A stretch of DNA of 32,282 nucleotides from Clostridia bacterium (GCA_017472105.1 JAFUQY010000077.1:1-32282), one strand, 5' to 3'. Positions 24,171 to 32,072 are shown, counted from the stretch's first letter. The notes: generated by a model from the letters alone, not told the origin. Made by a program: numbers and translations.

Positions 24171-24941
24171 ATGAGCATTCAGGCAAAAGTACTGGTGGAA
24201 AGATCCGCCAAGACCATATATCTCGATCAGGAAACCGTAATCAAGCAGTTTGACCGGAAATATCCGACGTCCGTCATCCTCAGCGAAGCGCACTGTCAGG
24301 CACTCGCGGCAGAAAACGGACTGAAAGCGCCCCGCGTTCTCCGTGTTGACAACGTGGACGGTCAGTGGGCAATCCACTCCGAATACATTCCCGGCGTCAC
24401 TCTCTGGGAAGCGATGAAGAGCGCGGAAGACATGGGTCCCCTGCTCGACCGGTTTGTGGATTTCCAGATGTCCCTGCACGATACGGAGCTGCGTGACCTG
24501 CCCTGTCTGCACGAATTTGCGGCACACAAGCTGGCACTCTCGCCCCTTGACTCCGTGAAGCGGTACGAACTCCAGAACATTCTCGAAAACATGCCGGAAG
24601 AGAAGAAAATCTGCCACTGCGACTTCGTTCCGTGGAACATCATTCTCAGGAACGACAACCCGGACGATCCCTACATCCTTGACTGGCCCTTCGCATGCCA
24701 CGGCAACAAGGACGCGGACGTAGCGCAGACCTTCCTGACCTTCAACGTTTACGGCGAATCCGCTCTCGCAGTGGACTACGTGAAGCTGTACGCGGAAAAG
24801 AGCGGCTCCTATCTCCGCGGTATTCTCCGCTGGGTTCCCATTCTCGCCGCATGCCGCATTGTATCGCCCCACATCGAAGAAAGAAAGACCGAACACGCCA
24901 TCCTCGAGCACTTCGCAAACGTATCGAACCTCAAAATCTAA
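24171..24941 (+). CDS. Aminoglycoside phosphotransferase/choline-kinase-fold protein
   Basis: 256 aa. The catalytic loop is HCDFVPWNIIL, with Asp151 and Asn156, and the metal-binding ILDW has Asp171: the APH/CotS/RIO-like kinase arrangement. The nucleotide lobe (YLDQETVIKQFDRK, Lys25) is short. The second loop residue is Cys rather than the usual Gly (HGD). Such stand-alone Clostridia kinases are generally of unknown substrate; sugar, nucleoside or small-molecule phosphorylation is possible and drug resistance should not be assumed. GGAGG precedes the start. Composition returns to GC-rich, so it is outside the restriction-modification island. Confidence 0.82.
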   Translation: MSIQAKVLVERSAKTIYLDQETVIKQFDRKYPTSVILSEAHCQALAAENGLKAPRVLRVDNVDGQWAIHSEYIPGVTLWEAMKSAEDMGPLLDRFVDFQMSLHDTELRDLPCLHEFAAHKLALSPLDSVKRYELQNILENMPEEKKICHCDFVPWNIILRNDNPDDPYILDWPFACHGNKDADVAQTFLTFNVYGESALAVDYVKLYAEKSGSYLRGILRWVPILAACRIVSPHIEERKTEHAILEHFANVSNLKI

Positions 24942-24944
24942 ACC

Positions 24945-25072
24945 GGGCGCCCCAGCGGGCATAACGGCGCACTTGAGGCGGAGAGATAAACTTGATCCCA
25001 CGACCTTCCGCGGCACGGTAAACGGTGCGCTGAGGCAGCTGTGGGTTTGCGAACGTCGATTGTTCAGCGGCA
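24945..25072. other. GC-rich structured intergenic segment with tRNA-like arms
   Basis: This stretch between the kinase gene and the nucleoside hydrolase terminator has several short self-complementary blocks: GGCGCC with GGCGC near 24945-24970, GCGGA with TCCGC spanning about 24977-25010, and GCACGGTAAACGGTGC near 25012-25027. Read on the minus strand it contains GGTCGTGGGATCAAG, like the variable loop and T arm of a tRNA, but no complete cloverleaf or acceptor stem can be drawn. It may be a decayed tRNA or an interspersed repeat or RNA. Confidence 0.4.
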
Positions 25073-25077
25073 CTGAT

Positions 25078-25122
25078 ATAACAAAAAGCAGCCATTCCGT
25101 TTTGGGGAGTGACTGCTTTCTT
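25078..25122 (-). terminator. Terminator of the nucleoside hydrolase operon
   Basis: AAAGCAG with CTGCTTT, extended inward by CATTCC with GGAGTG (G-U pair), forms a long hairpin; on the minus strand it is followed by TTTTTGTT. It lies about 10 bases beyond the hydrolase stop at 25132. Confidence 0.8.
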
Positions 25123-25131
25123 TGTTTTGGG

Positions 25132-26028
25132 TTACTTCATCAGTCTCTGCATCAGCAGGGAGATTGTTGCGTCGCGGTGGATGTAGTCGACGTGTTCGAT
25201 GGTGCCTTCGTACTTACCGTATTCGTACGCCCAAGTTTCGGGATTCACGTACGGTCTCGGCTGTTCGGAAACGATGTACAGATTCGGGTTGATGATGCCC
25301 GCGATGGTGGAGATATCCCAGATCACGCGGCTCCACGAAACGGCGTTCTTCGGCTTGCATGCCGCAACGTTGTCGCAGAGATAATCGCCGAGAGGAGAAT
25401 TGCCGCGGAGGAAGTGCTCGAGCTCGTAGATGTCCATGGTGAGATGGGAAACGCCGCCCATGCACGGGAACTGGAGCATCGGCACACCGGACTTGAACAC
25501 GGCATTGGTCGCATTGATGTCGCCGGCGAGGTTGAACTCGGGATGCGCGAACCATCTTGCAACGCCGCCGAGCCAGATGATCGCGATCTTTTCCTTGATT
25601 TCGGGATGGAGCAGGATCGCGGATGCAACGTTGGTGATGGCGCCGATGGGCACGATGTAGGTCATACCGTCGTACGCCATAACGGTTTCGGCAATCTTAT
25701 GCGCCGCTTCGGACTCAACGGGAGTGTCGACGTCGGGCATTCTTTCCGTCGAGCCGCGGTAGTACGGAGGAATCTTCGCGCCGTGGGATTCGTTCACGAG
25801 CTTTGTGCAGATTCCGATTTCGCGGTAGCTCTTTTCCATACCGTCTGCGAAGGATTCGCTGTTGCCGTTGTGGAACGGAGCCGCCGTGATGCACGCAAGA
25901 TCGATCTTGTCCGGTGCCAGCATCGCCAGTGCGACAGCGAACTGGTCATCGATCTCGTTGTACGTGTCGGTGTCGAGAATCACACGCTTGATTCCCGGCT
26001 GCTTCAGAGATTCGGTAATGTTGAACAT
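25132..26028 (-). CDS. Nucleoside hydrolase (IunH/Rih-like)
   Basis: 298 aa. Inosine-uridine nucleoside hydrolases cleave the N-glycosidic bond of ribonucleosides using a Ca2+ held by an N-terminal Asp cluster. Here the cluster is DTDTYNEIDDQFA (Asp19, Asp21, Asp27, Asp28), two residues longer than the usual DxDxxxDD, a form seen in a Firmicutes/Bacteroidetes subgroup (from memory). IVPIGAITNVA, PEFNLAGDINATNAV and WDIS further on correspond to the substrate and late Asp regions. AGGAGA lies upstream of the start. It follows the solute-binding protein gene by 32 bp, suggesting co-transcription and a nucleoside-salvage theme. Confidence 0.9.
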   Translation of the reverse strand: MFNITESLKQPGIKRVILDTDTYNEIDDQFAVALAMLAPDKIDLACITAAPFHNGNSESFADGMEKSYREIGICTKLVNESHGAKIPPYYRGSTERMPDVDTPVESEAAHKIAETVMAYDGMTYIVPIGAITNVASAILLHPEIKEKIAIIWLGGVARWFAHPEFNLAGDINATNAVFKSGVPMLQFPCMGGVSHLTMDIYELEHFLRGNSPLGDYLCDNVAACKPKNAVSWSRVIWDISTIAGIINPNLYIVSEQPRPYVNPETWAYEYGKYEGTIEHVDYIHRDATISLLMQRLMK

Positions 26029-26060
26029 GGTGGGTCTCCTTTATGGAAATGATTTTTACA

Positions 26061-27551
26061 TTACGATTTCAGGTCAAATTCCTGACGCATGACTTTGTTC
26101 GCTTCGACCATGCGGTCGCGGTAGACTTCCTCGAGATTGCCCGATGCGGCACATTCGCGGATGAGGCGGTAGGTGGCGTTGGCGATCTTCGGGTATGCAC
26201 TGCCGAACGCGAGCGCGAAATCAAACGATGCGGTATCGAGAATCAGGTCGAGCATATTCACGGAATCGTTGTCGCGGAGCACATGCAGCATGGACTGGTT
26301 CACGTATTCGTCGTAGATATAGCCATAGGAGGCAGCGTTCAGTGCGGAAAGCGTGATTGCGGCGAATTCCCCGTTCGTGTGGTTCACGGGCACGGCAAAC
26401 ACCAGCTCGTTGTTGGAAATCAGGGTCTTGTAGTCCCCGTCCGCGGTCTGCTTCGGCAGGGGCAAGATTCCCCAGTCGGCGTCGGCGTTCGTCATCCAGT
26501 TCATGACGTAGAGATAATCCGCGAGGAATGCAGACTTACCCTCGGCAAATGCCGTCACCGCACCGCCGTCCGCGCTGATGTTCGACATGGAGTCGTTGTA
26601 CAGCGTCTTCATCACATCCATCGCCGGCTGAACTTCGTCGAGTGTGTATCCGATCAGGGGTCTGCGTCGGGTTCCGGTGGTGACAAACTCATTCCCGGAC
26701 GCCTTGAAGATGAGATCCGGCACGCGCGACGCGGTATTTTCCGCCGTGAAGGTGTAGTATGCCGACAAGCCGCCCGACGTACGGGTTTCATTCAGACCGC
26801 GCACGGCTTCGTTCAGCTTCAGGTATTCGTCCCACGTCCACTCGCCTGCCACAACGGAGGAGTAGACCGCATCCGGATCCGCACCCGCTTCGGTGAGAAC
26901 GGTTTTGTTCATATAGAGAGCAGTGTAGGACGACGGAGAGATCGACGCATGCCCCGCCACGCCGTAGGTGGTGAATCCGCCCGAGGTCATGGCAGAGGAA
27001 TCGGCGTTGAAGTACGGCTGATCGATGTCGAAGAACGGCAGGGACCGCATGTTGATGAGCGTCTCCTCGATGCGGAAATTGCCGATCATGTACACCGGAA
27101 TCATGAGAAGATCCGTGTAGTAGTCTCCCGCCGACACCGCCTGCTTCAGCTCGGTCAGCATCGTATCCGCGTTCGTGAGGGACATGACCAGCGACACGCC
27201 GAGCGTTTCCTCAACCTTCGCATTCCGCTCCACTGCCAGCTTGGACACAGGGGATTCCATGTCCTCCGGCGCGATGTACTCGGTCGCGGGCGTCGTGATG
27301 AAGAAAACCGCACCGCCGTAGTCGCGCTCGGGCAGCTCGCTCAGGTACTGCTCCGCCATTGCCCGTCCGTCCGATGAGCTGTCGTATTTCGTGTATTCGG
27401 TATAGGTGTAATCCTGCGCGTCCGCGTTCGGGGATGACGTTTCCGCCGTTTGTGCCTGCTCTGACGAGATATCGTTGACGATGATGAATCCGCAGGACGA
27501 GAAGGACAGTGACGCCGCCAGAAGCAGTGCGCTGATACGGGTGAATTTCAT
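26061..27551 (-). CDS. Extracellular solute-binding lipoprotein
   Basis: 496 aa. A lipoprotein signal ends in a lipobox (LSFSSC, Cys20), followed by a Ser/Thr/Asp-rich linker (about 30-65). The mature part has features of the large type 1 extracellular solute-binding family: an early YGG...FFITTP strand, WTWDEYLKLNEAV, a central FAEGKSAFLADYLY, and DWGILPLPKQ. It would capture a ligand outside the membrane for an ABC importer. No permease or ATPase lies beside it; the downstream partner is a nucleoside hydrolase, so sugars or nucleosides are possible ligands. TGGAG lies eight bases before the ATG. Confidence 0.87.
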   Translation of the reverse strand: MKFTRISALLLAASLSFSSCGFIIVNDISSEQAQTAETSSPNADAQDYTYTEYTKYDSSSDGRAMAEQYLSELPERDYGGAVFFITTPATEYIAPEDMESPVSKLAVERNAKVEETLGVSLVMSLTNADTMLTELKQAVSAGDYYTDLLMIPVYMIGNFRIEETLINMRSLPFFDIDQPYFNADSSAMTSGGFTTYGVAGHASISPSSYTALYMNKTVLTEAGADPDAVYSSVVAGEWTWDEYLKLNEAVRGLNETRTSGGLSAYYTFTAENTASRVPDLIFKASGNEFVTTGTRRRPLIGYTLDEVQPAMDVMKTLYNDSMSNISADGGAVTAFAEGKSAFLADYLYVMNWMTNADADWGILPLPKQTADGDYKTLISNNELVFAVPVNHTNGEFAAITLSALNAASYGYIYDEYVNQSMLHVLRDNDSVNMLDLILDTASFDFALAFGSAYPKIANATYRLIRECAASGNLEEVYRDRMVEANKVMRQEFDLKS

Positions 27552-27608
27552 TGGGGTACTCCAGTATATATTTAATGTAGGGAAATCCGGTCAATCTGCC
27601 GCCGGGAT

Positions 27609-27649
27609 CCGGTAAAACATGGTTTCCCGACCATGGCAGATATTACCGG
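27609..27649. promoter_or_regulatory. Two-tier inverted repeat in a divergent promoter region
   Basis: CCGGTAA (27609-27615) faces TTACCGG (27643-27649), and nested inside CATGG (27618-27622) faces CCATG (27631-27635). It lies between the divergent solute-binding-protein and SleB-like genes and upstream of the SleB-like -10. No T-run follows, so an operator or cruciform is more likely than a terminator. Confidence 0.5.
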
Positions 27650-27670
27650 TTAAAATCATGGGGAAAGTAT

Positions 27671-27678
27671 GGTATAAT
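27671..27678 (+). promoter_or_regulatory. Extended -10 promoter of the SleB-like gene
   Basis: TGGTATAAT contains a TGn extension and a perfect TATAAT (27673-27678). The matching -35 (TTAAAA, 17 bases upstream) is weak. The start codon at 27732 follows about 45 nt after the expected transcription start. Confidence 0.6.
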
Positions 27679-27731
27679 GGAAACGTGCCGGATCGCCCGG
27701 TACATCAGGCATGAAACAAAAGGAGTTTTTT

Positions 27732-28604
27732 ATGAAACCGATTTTCAGAACCATACTGACATCCGCCGCCGCAGCCGTTCTGCTGTGCTTTTCCGCCATA
27801 CCGTCCGCCGCTCAGAATGCCCGAATCACAACCACGTCCGGCTACCGCATCATTGAGAACGGCGTGAACGTGACCGCGGACGGCTGGAATTACGACGGCG
27901 TCGTCTACAAGGTCAACAACACCGCCTATGTCGGACTGCGGGAGTTCTCCTGTTTCGCGGACAATTCCGTCGTGAGCTGGAACGAGGACGCCCTGACCGC
28001 GACGGTGACAACGGATTCGCTGACCGTGACCGCCGTCGAGAATGCGCGCTCCATGGAAGCCAACGGACGGATTCTCTGGTGCGAGTTCGGGATCTTCCGC
28101 ATCGACGACGCCCTGTACGTTCCGCTGAGGCAGATTGCGCAGGCTTTCGGATTCGATGCCGATTACGTATCCGCAGAAAACCGTACTTATCTGACCCGCC
28201 GCCGTGGTGCCATTGTCTCCGGGGACGACTACTACGACACCGAGGAGCTGCACTGGCTTGCCCGGATCATTCACGCGGAGTCGCAGGGAGAGCCGTTCAC
28301 CGGCAAGCTCGCCGTCGGGAATGTCATCCTCAACCGCGTGGACGATCCCGGATTCCCGGACACCATCTACGGCGTGATTTTCGACAAGCGCAACGGAACC
28401 CAGTTCACGCCGACCGCAAACGGCACCATCTACAACACGCCCGGTGAGGAGTCGGTGATGGCGGCAAAAATCTGTCTCGAGGACACGCGGCTCTCGGAGG
28501 AAATTCTGTACTTCCTCAACCGGCGGATCGCCTCGAGCATGTGGATCGTCGAAAACTGCCGGTTCGTGATGGAAATCGGCGGACACAGCTTCTACGCGCC
28601 GTGA
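27732..28604 (+). CDS. SleB/CwlJ-type cell wall hydrolase with stalk-like N-terminal domain
   Basis: 290 aa from the ATG at 27732 (AAAAGGAG just upstream; an in-frame ATG seven codons earlier lacks a site). A signal peptide (MKPIFRTILTSAAAAVLLCF, cleavage near 28) leads to a region of about 110 residues with paired repeats like copper-amine-oxidase-like domains (NNTAYVGLREFSCF, DALYVPLRQIAQAFGF). The Hydrolase_2 catalytic domain follows: LARIIHAESQGEP with the presumed catalytic Glu, KLAVGNVILNRV, TIYN, LYFLN and GGHSFYA. Such enzymes are lytic transglycosylases acting on spore cortex or vegetative peptidoglycan. It ends directly against the convergent glycosyltransferase gene. Confidence 0.92.
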   Translation: MKPIFRTILTSAAAAVLLCFSAIPSAAQNARITTTSGYRIIENGVNVTADGWNYDGVVYKVNNTAYVGLREFSCFADNSVVSWNEDALTATVTTDSLTVTAVENARSMEANGRILWCEFGIFRIDDALYVPLRQIAQAFGFDADYVSAENRTYLTRRRGAIVSGDDYYDTEELHWLARIIHAESQGEPFTGKLAVGNVILNRVDDPGFPDTIYGVIFDKRNGTQFTPTANGTIYNTPGEESVMAAKICLEDTRLSEEILYFLNRRIASSMWIVENCRFVMEIGGHSFYAP

Positions 28605-29348
28605 TTATTTCAGTTCCAGTTTTTTGACACGATCCTTGATGCGGCGTACGTCCTTCATCATTTTCAGGCTGTCGGACAACAGGCGCACCTTGGATTCGCG
28701 GTGATTGAGCACGGTGACGGGGTATTCGCGGATGGTTTTGCCCATCTTCTGCGCGATGAGGAGCACTTCGAAATCAAACGCCCAGCCGTTGACCGTGGTG
28801 TTTGCGAAAATCTTCCGCGCAGTCTCGCCGACGAAGAACTTCATCCCGGTCTGGGAGTCACTTCCGCGGAATCCCGCCGTCATGGAGAGGACCTTGATGA
28901 ACGTCTTTGACGCGAGCTTTCTGAGGAACGTGTATCCGGCATATCCGTCGGGATGAATCGCACGGGATCCGATGAGAAGATCGCCGCCTTTTTCGCGGAT
29001 GTCGGTCAGCATCTCACCGATGATCTCCGCACCGTACGCGAGGTCGCTGTCCGTGAAGCAGACGTAGTCGCCGCACGACGCCAGCATGCCGAGCCGCACT
29101 GCACTTCCCTTTCCGGCGTTCTTCTCTGCGGTCACAAGACGGACTTTCCCGTGAGTAAGCGCATGTTCCGCGGCAAACTTTTCGATCAGCGCGCCGCATC
29201 CGTCTGTGGAGCCGTCGTCGGAGAAGATCACTTCATAATCAATCGCGTGAACCGCGGCATAAGCCTCGAGGGCATCGGTCAGATCCTTCGCGCAGGCTTC
29301 TGCCACGGTTTTTTCGTTGTACATGGGGATGATAACGGATAAAATCAT
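28605..29348 (-). CDS. Family 2 glycosyltransferase (polyprenyl-phosphate hexosyltransferase-like)
   Basis: 247 aa. GT-A features are VIIPMYNE at the N-terminus, SDDGSTDG (nucleotide binding), NAGKGSAVRLGM, and the metal-binding DSD in FTDSDLAYG; SDSQTGMKFF and a C-terminal NHRESKVR resemble the Alg5/DPM1 branch that loads a sugar onto a lipid phosphate. There are no membrane helices, so it is a cytoplasmic or peripheral enzyme. Its ATG overlaps the stop of the upstream methyltransferase gene by four bases (ATGA). Donor and acceptor cannot be told. Confidence 0.92.
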   Translation of the reverse strand: MILSVIIPMYNEKTVAEACAKDLTDALEAYAAVHAIDYEVIFSDDGSTDGCGALIEKFAAEHALTHGKVRLVTAEKNAGKGSAVRLGMLASCGDYVCFTDSDLAYGAEIIGEMLTDIREKGGDLLIGSRAIHPDGYAGYTFLRKLASKTFIKVLSMTAGFRGSDSQTGMKFFVGETARKIFANTTVNGWAFDFEVLLIAQKMGKTIREYPVTVLNHRESKVRLLSDSLKMMKDVRRIKDRVKKLELK

Positions 29349-30238
29349 AATTTCACCTTGAATACGGAAAGATTTACATCCACCGTGACGTCCAGGGTTT
29401 CCCGTTCGGCGAGTCTGGCGCGTCCGGCTTCGGTGGTTTTATAGTAGAACGGCGTCATCACAAAGAGCGATGCGATGTCCGCTTTGTTTTCGATGGATGC
29501 GGTATAGGTCAGGTTCCGGCGGTCTGCGAGCTCGAATCCGTCGGGTGTATCGGGCAGGCTGTCGGAAAGATGCACGTCGTCGTAGATGAGCTGCCGCATC
29601 TCGATGAGGTGATTCCGCCCGGACGAAACGACGAGGAGGATGCCGTCATCTGTGAGAATCCGGCGCGCTTCGTCTCCCGCAACCGGTGCAAACATGCTCA
29701 CGGCGCAGGTGACAGCGTGATCCTTCACGGGCAGATGGAAGATATTCCCCGGCATGAACGCGCACGAAACGGGAGAATACAGCTCCGCACCGATGCCGTC
29801 CCGGGAGAGCCAGCCCTTCGATTTTGCGAGCTTCGATGCGCACTCGGCGGCGTATTTCGATGCGTCAAACCCGAGCGCAAGAACGCTGTGTCCGGTTTTA
29901 TCGTGCAGTTCCCCGGCGAAACGGCAGGTGTGGTATCCCTCGCCGCATCCCATGTCGCAGAGCACGGCGTCACCGGAGGTGTATTCCGCCATGATTTCAG
30001 CCACCGCGGAGCTGATTCCGGCGTAGTATCCCTTCGCGAGGAAGTCGACCCGCGCGCGGACCATGTCTTTTTCGTCCCCGGTGCGGGCGTTTTTCTCTTT
30101 CCCGGGCGGAAGCATATTCACGTACCCGGATTTCGCGATGTCGAAGGTATGTCCCGATGCACACACAAGGGAGCGGTTCTCACGCCGCAGTTCCCCGCCG
30201 CACACGGGACAGGTGATGATGTTGAAGATGGTGGTCAT
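29345..30238 (-). CDS. RlmA-family 23S rRNA (guanine-N1)-methyltransferase-like protein
   Basis: 297 aa from the ATG at 30238. An in-frame ATG at 30283 would add 15 residues; neither has a clear ribosome site, and the shorter form places the zinc cysteines near the N-terminus as in RlmA. The zinc-finger CPVC...C...H (first Cys at residue 10) is followed by FDIAKSGYVNMLPP, KDMVRARVDFLAKGYY and the SAM motif LCDMGCGEGYHT, all hallmarks of RlmA/TlrB methyltransferases, which methylate G745/G748 in a 23S rRNA hairpin. TlrB-type relatives can confer macrolide tolerance; nothing here shows that. Overlaps the glycosyltransferase gene downstream. Confidence 0.88.
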   Translation of the reverse strand: MTTIFNIITCPVCGGELRRENRSLVCASGHTFDIAKSGYVNMLPPGKEKNARTGDEKDMVRARVDFLAKGYYAGISSAVAEIMAEYTSGDAVLCDMGCGEGYHTCRFAGELHDKTGHSVLALGFDASKYAAECASKLAKSKGWLSRDGIGAELYSPVSCAFMPGNIFHLPVKDHAVTCAVSMFAPVAGDEARRILTDDGILLVVSSGRNHLIEMRQLIYDDVHLSDSLPDTPDGFELADRRNLTYTASIENKADIASLFVMTPFYYKTTEAGRARLAERETLDVTVDVNLSVFKVKL

Positions 30239-30350
30239 TGTGGTATGGTTATAATATTTGATAAATGATTTGTCGTTTTCCATATGGGTATTTTCTCGCT
30301 GTCGTTAACATAAGCCAAACCCGATAGCTGTCACTCTAACGCCACCCTTT

Positions 30351-30662
30351 GTCATTCAGAGGGCGAAAATCGCTTTCGTGCCAACTGCATTCTGCGCCCG
30401 AAGAATCTTTGCATGTCCTGCTCAGCTCGGAATATGTCCGTGGTATTCTTTCCTATTCAGGGGAAGGTTACTCACGAACAATTATTTAGAATGGTTTGCA
30501 CAAATATTATTTCTGCAAATTATGCGTTATCACAAAGCGAGTCCCCTTCAGCCGAACAGTCAGGATAACCACGGACATATTCCGGGCTTAATAGGACATT
30601 TACAGATTCTTCGGGCAGGACATTGGGCTTTTATTTACAGGATAGCCCGCCCTCTGAATGAC
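30351..30662. repeat. 312-bp palindromic (MITE-like) intergenic element
   Basis: The left arm carries GTCATTCAGAGGGCG (30351-30365), GCCCGAAGAATCT (30396-30408) and CGGAATATGTCCGTGGT (30428-30444). The right arm carries their exact reverse complements at 30648-30662, 30604-30616 and 30568-30584. A central TTTGCA/TGCAAA pair (30495-30519) lies on the same axis, near 30507. The whole gap 30284-30731 has no supportable gene; its flanks outside the element show nothing recognised. The GTCATTC...GAAGAATCT pairing recalls a class of interspersed repeats seen in many bacterial genomes (from memory). It could fold as one long hairpin and end the transcript from the sortase gene. Confidence 0.9.
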
Positions 30663-30731
30663 AGAATTGCATTTTGGGTTTATAGACGGAGGTTTATCTA
30701 AAATCAATGCCACTGTCTTCTCCCGCCGGTT

Positions 30732-31823
30732 TCACTCCGTAATCGCCTTGATGAGCTTCGCGTGAAGGGCGTACCGCTCGGACTGGATGATGTTCGTACA
30801 CGTGGACATCGTGATGATCCGGTCGGTTTCGGTGAACGTCATTTCCTTCTCGAGCTTGGAGTTGCCCTTGACCTCTTCGCAGAACGCGAGGAATTCGTCC
30901 GTCGTCCTGAAGCCCGTCTTGAAGTAGTTGTAGTCCATGCGGGTCTTGTACACCGAGAACGGCTCGTAGATGAAAATGCCGTCGTTGGTGTAGATATTGA
31001 TCGTGACGTCGTTGAAGTAGTTCACGTCCTTGATGAATTTCTCGACGTCGTGGAACATGGCGCCGGTGGTGATATTATGCCCGTACATGACGGTGTTGAA
31101 ATTCTTCGTGATGTCCTCATAGTTGCGGTAGTCCACGAAAATGGAACCGTTCGGGAGGAATTCGCCGGTGTACGCGTGGTTGAGGTAGTAGTCGTTGTCC
31201 TCGCCCTGCACCAGCGGGTAGTCAATCGTCGTGCCCTCGATGCTGATCCAGCCGTAGATATCGGGATTGATCTGCGCGAGGGATGCGATTCCGGCACGCA
31301 TGCGCTCGAGGACTTCGTTGTTGTTCTTCTGTACGGCAGTGGATGCGGCCTGCGCCATTTCCTGCTCGATTCCGGCGATGCGGTCGGTGAGACTCACCAT
31401 GGACTGCCCTTCGGTGTCGCCGGAAAGGTAGCTGACCTCGCCTTCCTCAGGCTTGAACGCGTCGATGTCGCTGAAATTGAACCCGGACGAGAAGAATTCC
31501 TCCTGAAGCTGGGCGTAGATTTCCGCACTGCGCTGTTTGTCGATCATATTCTGGATGAGCAGACCGCAGCTGACGATGAACACGACGAGGCAGAGCCAGA
31601 AAATGCACCGTCTTGCGATCTCGAACGGGGAGATGCCCTTTTTCGCGGCGGCGGCGGGACTGAGCTCGATATCGTCCTCGGTCAGGTCGTCGAGCGAGTT
31701 GATGAACAGACCGCCCGCAAAATCCGCCTTCGAGCCGTCCAGCTCCATCTCGGATTCCGCCGCGCGCTCGCGTTCTTCCTCCCGCGTTTGTTTATAGTTT
31801 TTTAACTGTGTTAATAATTTCAT
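30732..31823 (-). CDS. srtB: Class B sortase
   Basis: 363 aa. The cytoplasmic N-terminal region of about 70 residues is charged (KQTREEERERAAESE) and longer than usual for SrtB. One transmembrane helix (about 72-91), a linker, then the sortase fold: NPDIYGWISIEGTTIDYPLVQG, VMYGHN (His249), MSTCTN (catalytic Cys342) and Arg350. This is a class B sortase cysteine transpeptidase anchoring surface proteins, acting at the outer membrane face. No substrate with a sorting signal is in the window, so its target is unknown. GGAG seven bases before the ATG. Confidence 0.95.
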   Translation of the reverse strand: MKLLTQLKNYKQTREEERERAAESEMELDGSKADFAGGLFINSLDDLTEDDIELSPAAAAKKGISPFEIARRCIFWLCLVVFIVSCGLLIQNMIDKQRSAEIYAQLQEEFFSSGFNFSDIDAFKPEEGEVSYLSGDTEGQSMVSLTDRIAGIEQEMAQAASTAVQKNNNEVLERMRAGIASLAQINPDIYGWISIEGTTIDYPLVQGEDNDYYLNHAYTGEFLPNGSIFVDYRNYEDITKNFNTVMYGHNITTGAMFHDVEKFIKDVNYFNDVTINIYTNDGIFIYEPFSVYKTRMDYNYFKTGFRTTDEFLAFCEEVKGNSKLEKEMTFTETDRIITMSTCTNIIQSERYALHAKLIKAITE

Positions 31824-31835
31824 CGATACTCCAGA

Positions 31836-31868
31836 TGCACCGGACGGCAGAAGACGCGTCCGAATGCA
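31836..31868 (-). other. 5' leader hairpin of the sortase mRNA
   Basis: CGGACG and CGTCCG, flanked by TGCA on each side, form a stable hairpin between the transcription start and the ribosome site of the sortase gene. It is not followed by T residues, so a stabilising or regulatory leader is more likely than a terminator. Confidence 0.45.
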
Positions 31869-31893
31869 GACAATTCGCCATTATTCATGTACT

Positions 31894-31921
31894 ATTATAC
31901 ATCAATATCGCGGGCAATCAA
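31894..31921 (-). promoter_or_regulatory. Promoter of the sortase gene
   Basis: On the minus strand TTGATT (31921-31916), a 16-base spacer and TATAAT (31899-31894). The leader would be about 60 nt. Confidence 0.65.
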
Positions 31922-32024
31922 GTGTTTTTGATGATTTTTATTTAAATTTTATATGAAAATGCAGGAAGACAGCAGTTCCGCGAAAAAAGTCGTACAGAAG
32001 TCTGTGAAAACTTTGTGAAACCCC

Positions 32025-32053
32025 TTGCGCGGCGGCGATGATTGTGCTATAAT
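32025..32053 (+). promoter_or_regulatory. Promoter of tRNA-Val
   Basis: TTGCGC (32025-32030), a 17-base spacer and TATAAT (32048-32053), with the tRNA beginning 20 bases after the -10. Confidence 0.75.
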
Positions 32054-32072
32054 TCCCATGTACCAGAAAGAC

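Noticed and set aside
24171..24941. Aminoglycoside resistance gene
   Set aside because: Only the general APH fold motifs are visible; many such proteins act on other substrates, so resistance is not claimed.
24165..25073. 302-aa frame on the minus strand opposite the kinase gene
   Set aside because: The plus strand carries a kinase motif set with promoter and ribosome site; the minus frame is a high-GC shadow with no motifs.
27565..27594. Promoter TTGACC-18-TATATA for the solute-binding protein gene (minus strand)
   Set aside because: The -10 would place the transcription start on the ribosome binding site (27562-27559), leaving it untranscribed; spacing to the ATG is too short.
30378..30701. 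107-aa open frame inside the palindromic element
   Set aside because: It lies within inverted-repeat sequence, has no ribosome site and no recognisable protein features.
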